Below, piece after piece: positions 33,589 to 44,883 of a stretch of 64,000 nucleotides of DNA (position 1 is the first letter of the stretch; every line of letters starts with the position of its first letter). The notes beneath the pieces were generated by a model. It was not told where the DNA came from. It made no database searches and saw only the letters and a list, made by a program, of their open reading frames with translations. This stretch comes from Phytophthora sp. 'mugwort' (Eukaryota; Oomycota; Peronosporomycetes; Peronosporales; Peronosporaceae): assembly GCA_033558025.1 (NCBI GenBank), contig JAUCEF010000011.1:1178001-1242000 (forward strand), given 5' to 3'. A program made the position numbers and the translations under genes.

Positions 33589-34989
33589 ATGAAGTCGCCT
33601 ACATCGCTGTCACTGCTGCTCCTAGGACTCAGCGCTGCCTTGTCCACCGCCCAAGAGCAGACCGCAGCCGCAGCCATTTCCACAGCATCAGTCGCTGCCC
33701 CCGAACCGAAGGAGTCCACGTGGGGCCGTATCTACTTGCGCGACGGACTGGCTCCCGTTCAGTACTTCCGCGACGACTTCGGCGGGCCCATGGCACCTCA
33801 CGAGGTCTCATTCTACTTTCCTAGGCGCGACGAGGACCGCTACGGCTGCGAGCCGCTGCCTGAGCTAGAGCTGCTTGAAGTTGAGACTGCCAACCGCTCA
33901 GCGGTGCTGGTCGTGGACCGAGGTGAGTGCACGTTCGAGCGCAAGATACGACTGGCCGACCAGATGGGCGCCGCTGCTCTCGTGGTCGTGAGCCTTACGG
34001 ATGACGTCAGTGCCCCCGTGGCGGCGCTGAAGAACGACGATGACGACATCTCCATCGCGTCCGTCATGATACGGCGCACTGCTGGCGACATGCTACGCAG
34101 TGTGGCCAAGCACATGACCATTTACGGCCGTCTCATCCCGATGAGCTGCGAGCACAAACCGTACACGTGCATGCCGCGATATGAGGTCGAGGAAGACTAC
34201 ATGGAAGCGTCTCGTGCTCGCAGCGGCTCGGTCCTGGCTGTCATCGTTGACAAGGAGGAAGACGATGGGACCCGCTTAGGCAGCTTCCTAGCAGCGACTT
34301 ATGGGAGCGTGTTGCCCACAAAGATGTCCTTCCCTCTAGCAGCTCCACTTGATGGAAACCGAGCGTGTTCGGACGCCTCGGAGGATCGCACAACTCAGTC
34401 GGAGTTTTCGGGGAAGGCGGTGTTGATCCCGGCAGGACAGGCAGGAAAGTGCTCTGAGTTTGAAAAAGTGTCGAACGCACAGCGTCGTGGCGCGAGTGTG
34501 GTGGTGCTCATGCAACAGCACAATGCAACATTGATGAGACACCCGAGCGTCGAGGTGAGCTGGCACGCGTACAACATCACGATTCCAGTACTTGTCGTCT
34601 CCAGCTCCACGGGTGCCAGTCTAACAAGCCTCAAAGATGTACATGATCACGCTGTAAGTCTGCGCTTTACAGTAAGCAATGACATTGCAGATGCGTGGGA
34701 GCTGCTGGCAAAACACTCGCTGCGCTCAGCCTGGCCGAAGCGGCTGACGCGGTGCGGAAAGCCGCTCGCTGGGCTTCTCACGCAGATTCGTGGGCTTGGT
34801 GGAGACCACGAGATGGAGGAGGCACTCAAGAATGTGTTTCTCGATGTTGTTGGCGGGAGTTTGCAAGACTGGGAGAAGATTGCTCACCCTGACGAAAGTG
34901 GAGAAGAAGCGCAGGAAGCACCGGAGGATAGTACCCAAGAAAAGCTTATCCCGAATATGGAGAAAGCACGAGCCCGCGACGAGCTCTAG
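33589..34989 (+). CDS. Secreted/ER-lumenal protein with two PA (protease-associated) domains and C-terminal RDEL
   Basis: Single-exon, 466 aa. A signal peptide covers about residues 1-21 (hydrophobic LSLLLLGLSAALSTA). Two PA-like domains can be seen: about 87-195, with VLVVDRGECTFERKIRLADQMGAAA, and about 255-350, with AVLIPAGQAGKCSEFEKVSNAQRRGA. Possible N-glycosylation sites are NRS at 102, NAT at 312 and NIT at 329. The last four residues are RDEL, a functional variant of the KDEL ER-retrieval signal in many eukaryotes, so an ER-lumen residence is likely. No catalytic domain is visible. It may act in cargo or substrate binding, as PA domains do elsewhere. The Met is supported by the signal peptide and the initiator-like motif just upstream. 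Confidence 0.85.
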   Translation: MKSPTSLSLLLLGLSAALSTAQEQTAAAAISTASVAAPEPKESTWGRIYLRDGLAPVQYFRDDFGGPMAPHEVSFYFPRRDEDRYGCEPLPELELLEVETANRSAVLVVDRGECTFERKIRLADQMGAAALVVVSLTDDVSAPVAALKNDDDDISIASVMIRRTAGDMLRSVAKHMTIYGRLIPMSCEHKPYTCMPRYEVEEDYMEASRARSGSVLAVIVDKEEDDGTRLGSFLAATYGSVLPTKMSFPLAAPLDGNRACSDASEDRTTQSEFSGKAVLIPAGQAGKCSEFEKVSNAQRRGASVVVLMQQHNATLMRHPSVEVSWHAYNITIPVLVVSSSTGASLTSLKDVHDHAVSLRFTVSNDIADAWELLAKHSLRSAWPKRLTRCGKPLAGLLTQIRGLGGDHEMEEALKNVFLDVVGGSLQDWEKIAHPDESGEEAQEAPEDSTQEKLIPNMEKARARDEL

Positions 34990-35141
34990 AAGAAAGAGAC
35001 CAGCTAGTTAGCTGGTCTCCTTCCCACGCAGACACGATTTCATTCACATGGTCTTATGCAGCATTTTTAGTAGCTTAATCATCTAATTACCAGCTAGAGA
35101 CCATAATGAACTGGACGACGAACTCTTCCCAGATGGGATTC

Positions 35142-37352
35142 CTACAGTCCAATCCAGTAGGATCGTCCGTTGGGATTATGAATGGGAACGTGGCACTTAC
35201 CATCGCCCGAAGACGCAGACCACTCGTACCAAATACGGTTGTTCGACTCGAGTCTCCAGAAGTTCACCACGACCTCCTCGCCCTTCTGGAAGCGTAGAGG
35301 CTGGCGCAATGGGAAGTAAATTGGGAACCAACTGAACATGCCATCCGAGTGCGTATCGGGCTCAATGCTCAGAGTCACATCACCGAATAACACGGCGTCG
35401 AAATATCCCGCCAGTCCGTGGACGACAGCACTCTCCGCTGCGGTAAAGCGAAGCTCTGCTTGCCTTCTGTTGTCGATCCGCGAGTTAAACTTCGGATGAG
35501 CAAACCGGAAGCATTTTTGCGTAGGGGCCAACGCATAGAAGTTGTGTAGTCGCACGACGTAGGGCGTCTCGAAGCTCTTGAGCGAGTCATGCACCTTCAC
35601 CTCGTTCCAAAGCTTTGAAGACATTACAGGCGCCACGTATGACGTGTACTCGCGCGGGATACTGATACCGTTTTCTACAACATAATACCGACATACAATT
35701 AGTGACTTGTATCAAACAGGACACTCCCCGAAACAGACACCTACCATGCAAAAAGTCTTGCGCGCCGTCCAGACATTCTGGAGACAGCTCGTTGTCACCA
35801 AAGGATCCCAGAAGCTCGCTCACCATGATGTCAGCGCGCTCCTCGGTGCGCCAGCTGCGCATGTCGGAGGCAATGATCGTGACATTGTCCCATTTCTCCG
35901 AGATCTTGAGATTGCGCAGCGTGATGACTGCGTTCGGGTTTTTCTCCACAGCGAACAGACGTGTCTTGCGATTTGCGGAAGTAGCGGCACGAAGAGCGCA
36001 GCGCACGAGAGGTCCACGACCGGCGCCAACTACCATCACAACGGACTCCTTGTCTTCCGGAGTCTGCTCCAGTGCCTGGGTGATAGCCTTTTCGTACTGA
36101 TTATACTTGAAAGCATCCTGCTCGAACGTTTCGTACGTCTGGGACTCCAAGTTATCCATCAAAGGCTGCAGTGGGGCCTGGAGGTAGTCTAGATACGGTG
36201 CCTCGAACTGGGCCTTGCGGTCCTGGCTTGGGCGCTTGCTATACAGGAAGTGTAGATACTGCACATACGGCAGGATCTTTCCGCGATGGCGGGGGCGGCC
36301 GCTCAGGTAGAACTGGATGTTATGCTGGAAAAGCTGAGCCATGAGCTTCTGGTGACGTTGCGACAGCGCCGGGTAGCCCTTGCGGTTCGTTAGGAAGGTA
36401 TCTGTCGATATGATCGCCGCCTACGTTTGCAACAGATTGGTTAGGTCAGTTACGCGCCCACAAGCAGCAGTCTAAACCACCCACCAGCAGCAATTTAAAC
36501 CACCCACCTTAACAGGTTCGCCTAGCCAGCGCTGAATCTCCTCGGCGCTAGGCAGGTCTGCAGTAATTTCCAGCGCCACGTGGAGTTTCGGGTGGTACTC
36601 ACATCGAGCACGCAGCGAGTCCCAAGTCTCCCACGGATCTACCAGCAATTTGTCGTCCTCTTCGTCTGTTTCCATCATGACAGCAGCACGAGGTCCCGCC
36701 ACTGGATCTACCTCCATCGGCGCCTTAGCGTTCGGTTGCTGTCTCGCCACCAACGGGATGCGTACCCAAAACTGGAGATATTGTGCCTGAGTGAGCGATT
36801 GATTGAGCACCCGCGCATAGTTGGCGGAGGTATGAGTATGACGAGGCGTCGGCAGCATCACGGCCGGCACGGACAGGTGCGAGGCCCAGGCTACTTCCTG
36901 CTTAAAAACCTTCTCCGCACTCAAACGTGCATCTAATGTGGCGGCGTCCAGGTCAATCCACTTAGAGATGTTACCCACCACCGATGCCGTCCAGCCGCGC
37001 GAGTCCATAACCAGGTCGGAGCGAGCCTGCGGACCGTCGCGCGTGTCCGAGAGCTCGTAATCGTCACGTTTGAAGCTGACAGTGGAAAATATAGCAATAG
37101 TATATAAGGATACATACCAAATGCATTACGTGAGGCCTGGGCACTGGTCGTACCGAGGGTGGAAAAGCGGCGCCACGACACCATTCATTTTGTCCTCGTA
37201 GACCTACAGAGAGTTACGAAGCAATGCACTGTTCAGGACAACCGATTGACCGGTAGATGCAGAAGAAGTTGATAATCGAGACGAACCTTGTCGAGCGTCG
37301 CCGGCAGGTCGTGGACGAAAGACGTCTCGAGCCCCACGAAAATGCGGCTCAT
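35142..37352 (-). CDS. Protein arginine N-methyltransferase 5 (PRMT5/Skb1/HSL7), five exons
   Basis: This enzyme makes symmetric dimethylarginine on histones, Sm proteins and other substrates. The exons, on the minus strand, are 37352-37287, 37203-37130, 37075-36508, 36420-35745 and 35674-35142. Splicing at GT-AG sites gives exactly 639 codons (638 aa), close to the 637 aa of human PRMT5. Visible motifs: SAM-binding [10 protein letters not shown], the acidic VEKNPNAV, the catalytic double-Glu loop [21 protein letters not shown], and the C-terminal [13 protein letters not shown]. The start at MSRIFVGLE is chosen because it matches the family N-terminus; an in-frame upstream Met would add 21 unrelated residues. 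It is divergent from the membrane protein gene at 37490, with 137 bp between the two ATGs. Confidence 0.95.
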
Positions 37353-37461
37353 CGTGATAGATGAAGAGCTTTTCTTTGGTTGGGTGCTGCGTGATGGCTC
37401 CGTTGTGTGTACCACGTTAAATGTATGTTTTCACACACGACCCAATTTCTGATACTCGGTA

Positions 37462-37479
37462 TCATTTGGAAGTTTCATT
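37462..37479 (+). promoter_or_regulatory. Possible oomycete Inr/FPR core promoter of the membrane protein gene
   Basis: tcatttggaagtttcatt, 10 bp before the ATG at 37490, resembles an initiator followed by the flanking promoter element. It lies in the short divergent spacer shared with PRMT5. Confidence 0.35.
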
Positions 37480-37489
37480 TGCTGAGATC

Positions 37490-38344
37490 ATGCGGCGCAT
37501 CTTGTGGCTCGCGACGCTGCTGCTGCTCTCGGCGTTGGGCGTCTGCGCGGAGGAGCAGTCTCCCGCGTTCATTCCGACCGACGATACCGAAGATTCGTTG
37601 CTGAGGTCCGGGACAGACGACGCCCGCCAGCAATTTGAAGAGTTCGTGGAGAATGCGACGCTGTCCGCTGCCTTCTCGGGCTGCGGCCTATGTCAGCAAA
37701 CCGGCCAGTGCGACCACGCGTTCCGTGGCCAGCCGGGCCAGTTCTGTATTGGCATGGCATCGGGCGCGCCGTGTTGCTGTCCGAGGGACGCGCAGTGTGC
37801 CGCCAGTCCGTACGAGTGCCGCTGCCGCCGTGTGGTTCCCAACTACCATAACGGTGGAGATGATTACCACCCGAGCTCTCACTCGGGCGGAGTGTCGGGT
37901 ACCTTCATCTTCTTCGCACTGCTGCTGCTCTGCTGCGTGTGCTGCTGCTACCTGCCGGCCCGTCGTGCGCACCAGGAAAGAGAGGAGCAGTTCGTGTACG
38001 CCCAGCCCGCCGCTACCAGCCAGTACGGCACGTACACGGGCCAGCAACAGCAAGCTCCTTACGCTTATGCGTCGGCACCAGTGGCGTATGAATCATCTCC
38101 ATACCACGAGAGTGGGGGCGGTGGCAACACGATGGCTGCAGGTGCACTCGGAGCACTGGGGGGACTGGGTGTTGGAGCCGCGTTGGGCTCCATGTTCGGT
38201 GGCCACAACAGCAACAACAACAACAATACCGGCGACGGATACAGCGGCGTTTCCGACAATGCGTACACGTTCAGCGGAGATACTGGCGGCAACGATTTCG
38301 GTGGAGATGGCGGTGACGACGGCACCTTCACGGGCGACTCTTGA
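37490..38344 (+). CDS. Type I single-pass membrane protein with Cys-rich ectodomain
   Basis: 284 aa. The signal peptide is about residues 1-20 (MRRILWLATLLLLSALGVCA), which decides this start over an in-frame Met 23 codons upstream. The ectodomain has about a dozen Cys between residues 64 and 113, including a CCC run. One membrane helix lies at about 137-155 (GTFIFFALLLLCCVCCCYL) followed by basic ARRAHQER, placing the C-terminus in the cytosol. The tail is rich in Tyr/Gln/Ala, then Gly/Asn/Asp, and has a GALGALGGLGVGAALGSMFGG stretch. I do not recognise the family; proteins with this plan occur in oomycetes but the role is unknown. Confidence 0.8.
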   Translation: MRRILWLATLLLLSALGVCAEEQSPAFIPTDDTEDSLLRSGTDDARQQFEEFVENATLSAAFSGCGLCQQTGQCDHAFRGQPGQFCIGMASGAPCCCPRDAQCAASPYECRCRRVVPNYHNGGDDYHPSSHSGGVSGTFIFFALLLLCCVCCCYLPARRAHQEREEQFVYAQPAATSQYGTYTGQQQQAPYAYASAPVAYESSPYHESGGGGNTMAAGALGALGGLGVGAALGSMFGGHNSNNNNNTGDGYSGVSDNAYTFSGDTGGNDFGGDGGDDGTFTGDS

Positions 38345-39110
38345 TGGAAATACGTAGTGAAGATAGGATGATGTAGATCGAAAGACTAGGCAACAGTGAT
38401 GCAACGGCACTGCCTCGATAGTTTCAGATTGAGAGCATGGTCAGTGTTCATATCTTGCCCAGCACTACAAAATCTGACGATTACAAAGAGTTCTGCATGT
38501 AGCAGCATCAGGTGCGTTGCGCATTAAAAAATCAAGCCGCATAGCTAATTCAGGATGGTCGGCGAATGAATTGACTGATACAGTACGGTACATGAAGTGG
38601 CTGGCACAATTCCTTTGTCAAAAATATCCCCCAAAGTTATACCTTTGAAATAAAGATCCTCTCGATAGTGATACGATTAAATTAGCAAAAATACATTACA
38701 ATTTAATGTATTTTTGTCAACGTTTTGCTTTAAACTGACATGAGCGAAGGTATTGTTTTACCCCCTGATGTTTTGGTACAGTATGAAAATAGCATTTTTT
38801 TCTGACCATGAATGTATGCCTGCCGGTGTTTGACACGGCATAATTTTCACGAAACAATAGTAGCATTTTCTCTAATCTACGTTTGCCACACCCTCTAATA
38901 TACTTCCAATTATAAATCTGACTCGAATTTCAACCAATGATAACGTCTCGTACGCCTTTTTTTCTTATCCAATGATGAGGGGCAGTTATATATGCGTTCG
39001 TAGAGAGATGGTACTATCTCTAGACGTTCGTTACCTTACAGTTGCGACCGATAGCCGACAAAACGAGATGATGGGCTACAAGGTACACCGCGAGTCAAGA
39101 AAAATCAATC
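38345..39110. other. Intergenic AT-rich stretch with a 13-bp perfect inverted repeat
   Basis: No gene seen. An inverted repeat, caaaaatacatta with taatgtatttttg, lies at 38686-38716 with a 5-bp loop. It may belong to the end of the mariner-like element to the right, or be a terminator-like or cruciform sequence. Confidence 0.4.
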
Positions 39111-39119
39111 CGATAAATC

Positions 39120-40250
39120 CTATTTATGATTGAGACTGGTTTAATTGTCGTCACTTTCGCTACTTTCGTCGCTATCCGAGCTATCGTCAACCTCAATTTT
39201 GCTACAATCGTCTCGCATATCAATGGGTAGATTTCATCTTGCCCTGTCGATACAGCCTTGAATTGTCTTCGTCGATATCTTCTCGAAAGCTGAATCTAAT
39301 CGTGATCTTACGTGTTGAAATGTGGTTTCAGCATTGTACTCGGCGTCCAACGTCTCCTGTAATGTTCGCCAAAACATATTCTATTGGCTGCAAATTGGAG
39401 TAATGCGGAGGAGTAAATACAACTTCATGCCCCTTGTCCTTTGCCAAAGTTACAATTTCTGGCTCGATATATAGAGCGATATGACGCGACAATTTCTCCC
39501 ACATGATTCCTTTAGTGTTCGATTCTGTGTGTGAGACGTTGTGAGTCTTTGCAAGCCGCCAGCGTAATGGACCTCCGACTTCCTTTTTTGGCGTTTTAGC
39601 AGAATTTTTTTGCGTTATCCCTTACGATGCGACAGTGATGTTTAATTGCGGGATTCCAGGCATGCAAGCAAGGTTCTCATCCAATTGTAGAAGTAGTCCT
39701 GAATGAACATCCCATGATAGTCTTTTGTTTGCTTACCCCCCTCAAAAATGTCAATCGTTTAAAGCAACAACTGGGCCGTATCTGCTTCAGAATGATCCAC
39801 ATCAGGAAGGCTACGGTTCTTATCGATGATGGCAGCAATACAGAATCGCCGCCCTTTGTGCTTTGCTTTTGTTATGTTTGGATCTGCCGTGCCATAAATT
39901 GAATCGTTGTGACTCGAATAGTTGTAGTGAATGTAGGTCTCATCAAGATAATTGTTCAAACTTGATCAGCTTCTTCACTGGCCATGAGCTGTACATAGTT
40001 GTCGCGTTTTGCTTCTTTTGCTGAATCAGATGATGCATGACATCTTTGGCTACGGTTCTTTCTCGGATGGCACATCGCTGACGAATAAATTCACGTATAG
40101 ATTGCTCCAAATCAACTGTCTACTGGATACGGGAGCTCTTGCTTGCGCGGTTCGCAGGTGGCAGTGCTACCATTAGAGACTTTAGATCAACAAAATCATT
40201 CCAAACTTGGCGATCTGTATTTATCGATCATGACAAAAGCCGACTAACTT
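39120..40250 (-). pseudogene. Tc1/mariner-like (DDE_3-type) transposase remnant
   Basis: Minus-strand pieces read as one transposase. One piece, at about 39959-39800, has YLDETYIHYNY (first catalytic Asp) and DPNITKAKHKGRRFCIAAIIDKN. A later piece, at about 39450-39340, has KGHEVVFTPPHYSNLQPIEYV, with the last catalytic Glu in LQPIE. Upstream helix-turn-helix-like sequence is at about 40130-40000. The region of the second Asp is out of frame and damaged. There are several stops and frameshifts, so it is inactive. Confidence 0.7.
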
Positions 40251-40259
40251 CCACTGCTA

Positions 40260-41885
40260 TAGGCTAATTCTGACGTAACTTTGCAGCCCCATACTTCAAA
40301 TTCACTGTCATATTAGGACGTCAGCGCGCTCGAGAGAGAGAGGTAACGAATGCTTGGGCTTGTGTGATGGTGTCACGTTCCTTCCGGGGACTCGGTTCGG
40401 GATCGCTTTGATGGCGGCATCTTGGCACTGACGCGGGCCTGCTCCTGAGCGCTTTTCCCAAGTCATAATTAGCTGGGCGAAACCCCGATTTGGTAGACAA
40501 CTCGATATTAATGCATATCGGTATTGAGAGGGTAATGTTTCACACACGCAAATTACTCTAATATAATTAGACAAAATATCTGAGGGGATGGATGACGATT
40601 AAAATATATTTCGTTTTCAAGCACACGGTTGAATCTGTCCTTGCGGCGCCCGGTAAATTTCTGCGCGCACCATTTACAACCGCTCAAAAATTTCGACTGT
40701 TATCGGACAAAACCTTAAAAAGTTATGGAGACTCTCTCGATATTGTCGACGTCTGTGAGCTAAACTGACAAGGTTGTCCCTTTAGTTTTGCGCGCGTAAA
40801 CTGACGAAACTGACACTAAACTATTCAATACTTTGTTTCATATCTTTCTGAAGTGCGATGTACGGTTGTGAAATTCCCTCTCCTGCCCGCAGCTCACGCA
40901 AACATTTTCCAAGATGGAGGTGGGAGAAGTGGTTGTACACGCTATCGACGATGAAGATGTCATTGCTACACCACCGCATGCGCACATGCAACATAATCGC
41001 TCTCGGCGCCCACCTACAGGAGCCGCTGCAGGAACCGTCAACACTGAACTCACAGTAGCAACAAGGGTCATCGACGCTGCGTTCGCAGCTGGAGCAGCAG
41101 CTTTCAACGCCTCAGGGATCACCATTGCGGTATTCGCAACAGCAACAGATTTTTTCCACGTCAGAAGGGGACCAATGCCTACTAACATAATGTTTGGTAT
41201 TGGTGTATAGTCAGGTAAGTGCGAAACAGCTGGTGGTATCTGAATGGCTTAGCGTCAGTTTGAGTCTAAATGGCAACATGTTTTCGGTCAGTTGTCAGTT
41301 AAAGCAAAACTTTGTCAGGTCTATAATAAAGCACGTTGTGCGCAATCCGAGTACAGTAAACTGCCGGTCGTGCTCTTCAAGAGAGACTTGAAGAAATAAG
41401 GCGTCTACGGTAAAACATAACTACAACAAAAAAATATTGTTGGTATGAAGTTATGAAGGTAATACTTTATTGTGACTTCTTTCCGACATTTCCTTGTCAC
41501 ACAGTACCGTATTCCGTTTGTGCTTACCAACATGTATTTGAAGCTATCACTAAGTGACATTTAGTAAAGGCACGTGTTGCTGTGCCGATCTCGCCTCGTC
41601 ACATTTTTGGTTTACACTGTAGTTTTGTATTGAAGGTCTCCCGCCTCCCTTTGCCGTAGCCCTTGCGAGGACCGATGGCATCGTGGTCTTGGGTTTTGCT
41701 TCGCAAAGGCAGTCGCTGTCTCTCCTGCGAGGAAAATACTCTCAGCTAGGCCCGTTACTGTGCTCGGCTCGCTGGAAGCTCGGCGCTGGGCCCGTCTCCA
41801 CGAATACCGCGCGGGTTTGCTATAGCTACGCGCACTCGCAACCGCTCTCCTCTGTTGGTCGTTTTATGTGACTTTCATCCTCTCT
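40260..41885. other. Gene-poor stretch with one unrecognised ORF
   Basis: No domain recognised. The best ORF is 40914-41210 on plus (98 aa, ATG in good context, Ala/Thr/Val-rich). I cannot tell whether it is coding. Confidence 0.3.
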
Positions 41886-41888
41886 TAT

Positions 41889-42480
41889 TCAGATGGGCAC
41901 AGGAATCATCTCTTTAGTAAATGTGTCTTTAGCAGTAAATTTTACATTAGGTAATTGCCTATCGTCAGTTTCTTCGTTGTCATCACTACAATCTAAGGCG
42001 ACAGGAGACGAGAGATCACCTACACCGGAATCTAACACGTTGAGCTCCGTCAAAAAAGGAAACAACATAATCGTCCAGTGCATTGACCCCGTTCCCCTCC
42101 TCTTGTGCAGCATCTGACGGCAAAATCGGAGAGCAAGTGGGCTTTCCAGAAGCATATCTGAATCGTTGTAATCATTAGGCCGTTCCAACCCGCGTGAATC
42201 CGGTTGCACACTTGAGATCTTGTCGGGGACTTCATCTTGAATGCTTTGCCATCGCGACGTGGGCCCGATTCTGCTCACGCAGCATATCCGGGCGGTGCAT
42301 ATGTTACTTTTGAATGGCTTGTTCCGAGTGATGTCAGCAGGTTGACACATCGCCGTACAGATGGCGGAACTTTGATAACATGAACATCAACTCCTGTTGC
42401 ATAATCTTGAACTTCAGCCGTCCAATGCCCGAAGAAATCATCAACCAGCAGCAGTATGGGATGTATGGCTGCGGTCGGGA
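41889..42480 (-). pseudogene. DDE_1 (pogo/Tigger-like) transposase remnant
   Basis: Minus-strand translation from 42478 gives ILLLVDDFFGHWTAEVQDYA..VIKVPP, the end of a DDE_1 catalytic core. In another frame it continues with CQPADITRNKPFKSN, the familiar QPAD-WNKPFK segment. A diverged open C-terminal piece follows to 41889. The N-terminal HTH and the first Asp are not found. Confidence 0.6.
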
Positions 42481-42481
42481 A

Positions 42482-43171
42482 CTAAAGCAGCTTTTTCGGA
42501 GCTCTAGCTGAATCGGACCATCGTAGGATTTGCGACAGATGCATACCAGTCACCTCTTTATCCGCCCTTGCATCTCCGGCTGGGCGAGTTGTGTTTGAGC
42601 TTCTTGTCGTAGTAGTCGACGAAGTAGCCGAACCACTTGAGCGTGTTGTACGTGATGCGGTAGGGCTTTTTATAGGGGTATCTTCGCTACTGTTGCGGTC
42701 AAAACTTCTGCGCTGCAAGTCGTCGAGTCTGGCGACCGGCGATAAAACTGCACCGCCCTCTTGCTGGGAATTGTGGTCATTCTCACATGGTGTTGGTGAC
42801 AACGGAACAGCCGACAAACTCTGGGCCAAATTAAAGCTCATAGGCAGAGACGAAGAGAAAACCTCAGTAGAATCCGCCGAAAACAAATCTCCATTATTCG
42901 GCTCATTTTGATCGTTTGGGTCTTCTGTTGAAGCCACACTAGCTTCCATTGCAGCACTATCCATCACGGAATGAGGCCGCACGTTCTGGCGTTCACCGAA
43001 AAGGATATCCAGCCGGAAGAAATACGGGCATGCCGCTTCAGTTGCTACCTCTAAAGTTTTGTCCTCGTGTATTCCCTCTGTGTCAAGCCGAAGCCGGTCT
43101 GTGTAATGATGTGGGGCGGAGGAGAAGGAGAAGGAGTTGTCGAGTAGGAAGGAAATTTGGAAGTGATTCAT
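42482..43171 (-). CDS. Ser/Thr-rich hypothetical ORF
   Basis: 229 aa with no recognised domain. Residues from about 70 on are low-complexity Ser/Thr/Asn/Asp, with a long Ser/Thr run near residues 180-195 (RTTRSSGSATSSTTTTRSSN). It starts a few bases after the end of the DDE_1 remnant on the same strand and could be part of the same element rather than a host gene. Confidence 0.3.
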   Translation of the reverse strand: MNHFQISFLLDNSFSFSSAPHHYTDRLRLDTEGIHEDKTLEVATEAACPYFFRLDILFGERQNVRPHSVMDSAAMEASVASTEDPNDQNEPNNGDLFSADSTEVFSSSLPMSFNLAQSLSAVPLSPTPCENDHNSQQEGGAVLSPVARLDDLQRRSFDRNSSEDTPIKSPTASRTTRSSGSATSSTTTTRSSNTTRPAGDARADKEVTGMHLSQILRWSDSARAPKKLL

Positions 43172-43174
43172 TTT

Positions 43175-44290
43175 GGGCAGTCCTTAGTTCGCTAGCGCTA
43201 TATCTAAGCCGCCATGGAGGCTCTTGTGTGTCCTTTGTGCCACGCTGGATATTCCCCGCACGGTGACCAACCATTCCTCTACATCACATGCAAACCTACA
43301 CGTCACACTCTATTGACTATCTGATTGGCTGGAGACTCTGGGACATTCTCTGGTTTCGTCATCATGATAATGATTGCGTGTACCATGAGTGTAGTTCACA
43401 TACGTGATCCTTGGAAGATGTCGTGGTGTCGCGCGGCGCCTCCTTACGTGCAATTTATGCAAAATATGCAAAATAAAATGTGTTATCGATGGGACTCGAC
43501 CCGTGACCTTTTTGATTTGGACGATAGAAACTTTACGTCTGCACCAGACTGTGCGTATATCGATTGTGTCGGGACCAAAGGTTTTACCCATACGTAACCG
43601 ATGTAAAATGTGTCGTAATTGCAAACCACATCCTTACAGTCTGCGAGTCTACGCGCGCCTTAGATTTCTTGTACACCTTAAAGTAGGAAATCCATCTACT
43701 TTGACACGTAGTCAGCCATAAGTCCAAACCCAGCAATCTTCGTTGCGCCCCACCAAAGGACTTAGAACGTCCGTCAGTCGATTTGCCAACAATGATATTG
43801 AACTGGGGGGGACTTCTAGCCATTCTACCATAAACTGCTTTTGCAGCAGGGTTGTGTGCCAGCACCAGCATTTCCAGCACCGCTAGAACCGCCGAAACTA
43901 CCAGCACCATCAGCGACGCAAGCAGCTCGCCTACGCACCATCTTGTCAACTGTCAAAACCCCACGTCAAGCCGCTCCTTCCAGGCCACCCATAGAGGTAG
44001 CGTAATTACTCGTTTGTAAATCGTTCCGTAAGAAACAAGAAAAATCAGCCGGCAAAAAAATACTCCGAACGATGCGTCTCGAGAGGCTTATCTTTGCGCG
44101 AGCAAATCCTGTTTTTTTGCAAATGATTTTCCTCATTAATGGGTGCTTTGAAATCCCTAATGCTGTTTTACTTCCGTCATATCTTTCTGTCCAAATCTCT
44201 AGTTTGATCGTTTTCGGTCTCTTCCGAGCGAGCAAATTTTGAGATAAAAATAACTGCATGTAGCCATGTTGTAAATGTTCTGCATAAAGT
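43175..44290. other. Unrecognised stretch
   Basis: Several overlapping medium ORFs (for example 43949-43584 on minus, with a hydrophobic start) but no domain I can name. No intact gene is supported. Confidence 0.3.
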
Positions 44291-44438
44291 ATGGACCAAA
44301 ATTCGCTAGGTTCGCGTAACTTTGCTTGACGCTTGGCGGTACGCGATCCTCGCTCTGCAGGTCACGCGCCGGCCAGCACGAGCACGTTGACAAAGCTCCC
44401 AGCTGCTGGTGCTGCGCTGACGGTACCGCCGTCTCACC

Positions 44439-44762
44439 ATGCGACGGCAGAGAGTCGCGACAGGTTTCTTTCGGACTGCGGCCATGCAAGTGTCCGCGGC
44501 TGCAACGACGGACACGGTCCCAGATGGCAGCTATTACTCAGACCTACTGAACGTTGTGTATGATGTGTGCGCGTGTGTGCTGGCGCTGCTGTTCGGCGCG
44601 GCGCTGATGAAGTTGCTGCGCGACTACACGCGGAGAAAAAGCTACATTGAGATCCAGCAGGACGACCGCGGCATGTACTCGAACGTGCTCATGGGCACCT
44701 CCGACTCGTGGGAGAACGTGCGTGTTTCGGACACAACGAAGGCGGACGACGCTTCCATTTAG
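44439..44762 (+). CDS. Small single-pass membrane protein
   Basis: 107 aa. One hydrophobic helix at about residues 38-60 (NVVYDVCACVLALLFGAALMKLL) is followed by a basic stretch RDYTRRK, giving a cytosolic C-terminus that is acidic and Ser/Thr-rich (SDSWENVRVSDTTKADDASI). The first ATG has a good context (caccatgc). Met16 is another possible start. Family not recognised. It is tail to tail with the DUF2439-like gene, stops about 120 bp apart. Confidence 0.6.
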   Translation: MRRQRVATGFFRTAAMQVSAAATTDTVPDGSYYSDLLNVVYDVCACVLALLFGAALMKLLRDYTRRKSYIEIQQDDRGMYSNVLMGTSDSWENVRVSDTTKADDASI

Positions 44763-44883
44763 CTGACGCGGATCGGTGTAAAGACGGCTAGCAACGTAGC
44801 TATAATCGCACATGGATAACTTAACGCAGCACTGTCTTACTAGTATTGCCTCGCGCTTGATGAGGTGAAGCTCAACGCTTGAT

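Noticed and set aside
33629..34121. Minus-strand ORFs opposite the PA-domain gene
   Set aside because: GC-rich shadow frames of a clear sense gene.
37421..37489. Upstream start of the Cys-rich membrane protein (Met at 37421)
   Set aside because: It would place 23 polar residues before an obvious signal peptide and overlap the probable initiator motif.
43480..43570. Minus-strand tRNA-like pattern (gcac/gtgc D-arm-like stem and a ggtcgagtccc B-box-like block)
   Set aside because: The T-loop is one base short, the anticodon arm needs a bulge and has no T33, and there is no good acceptor pairing.
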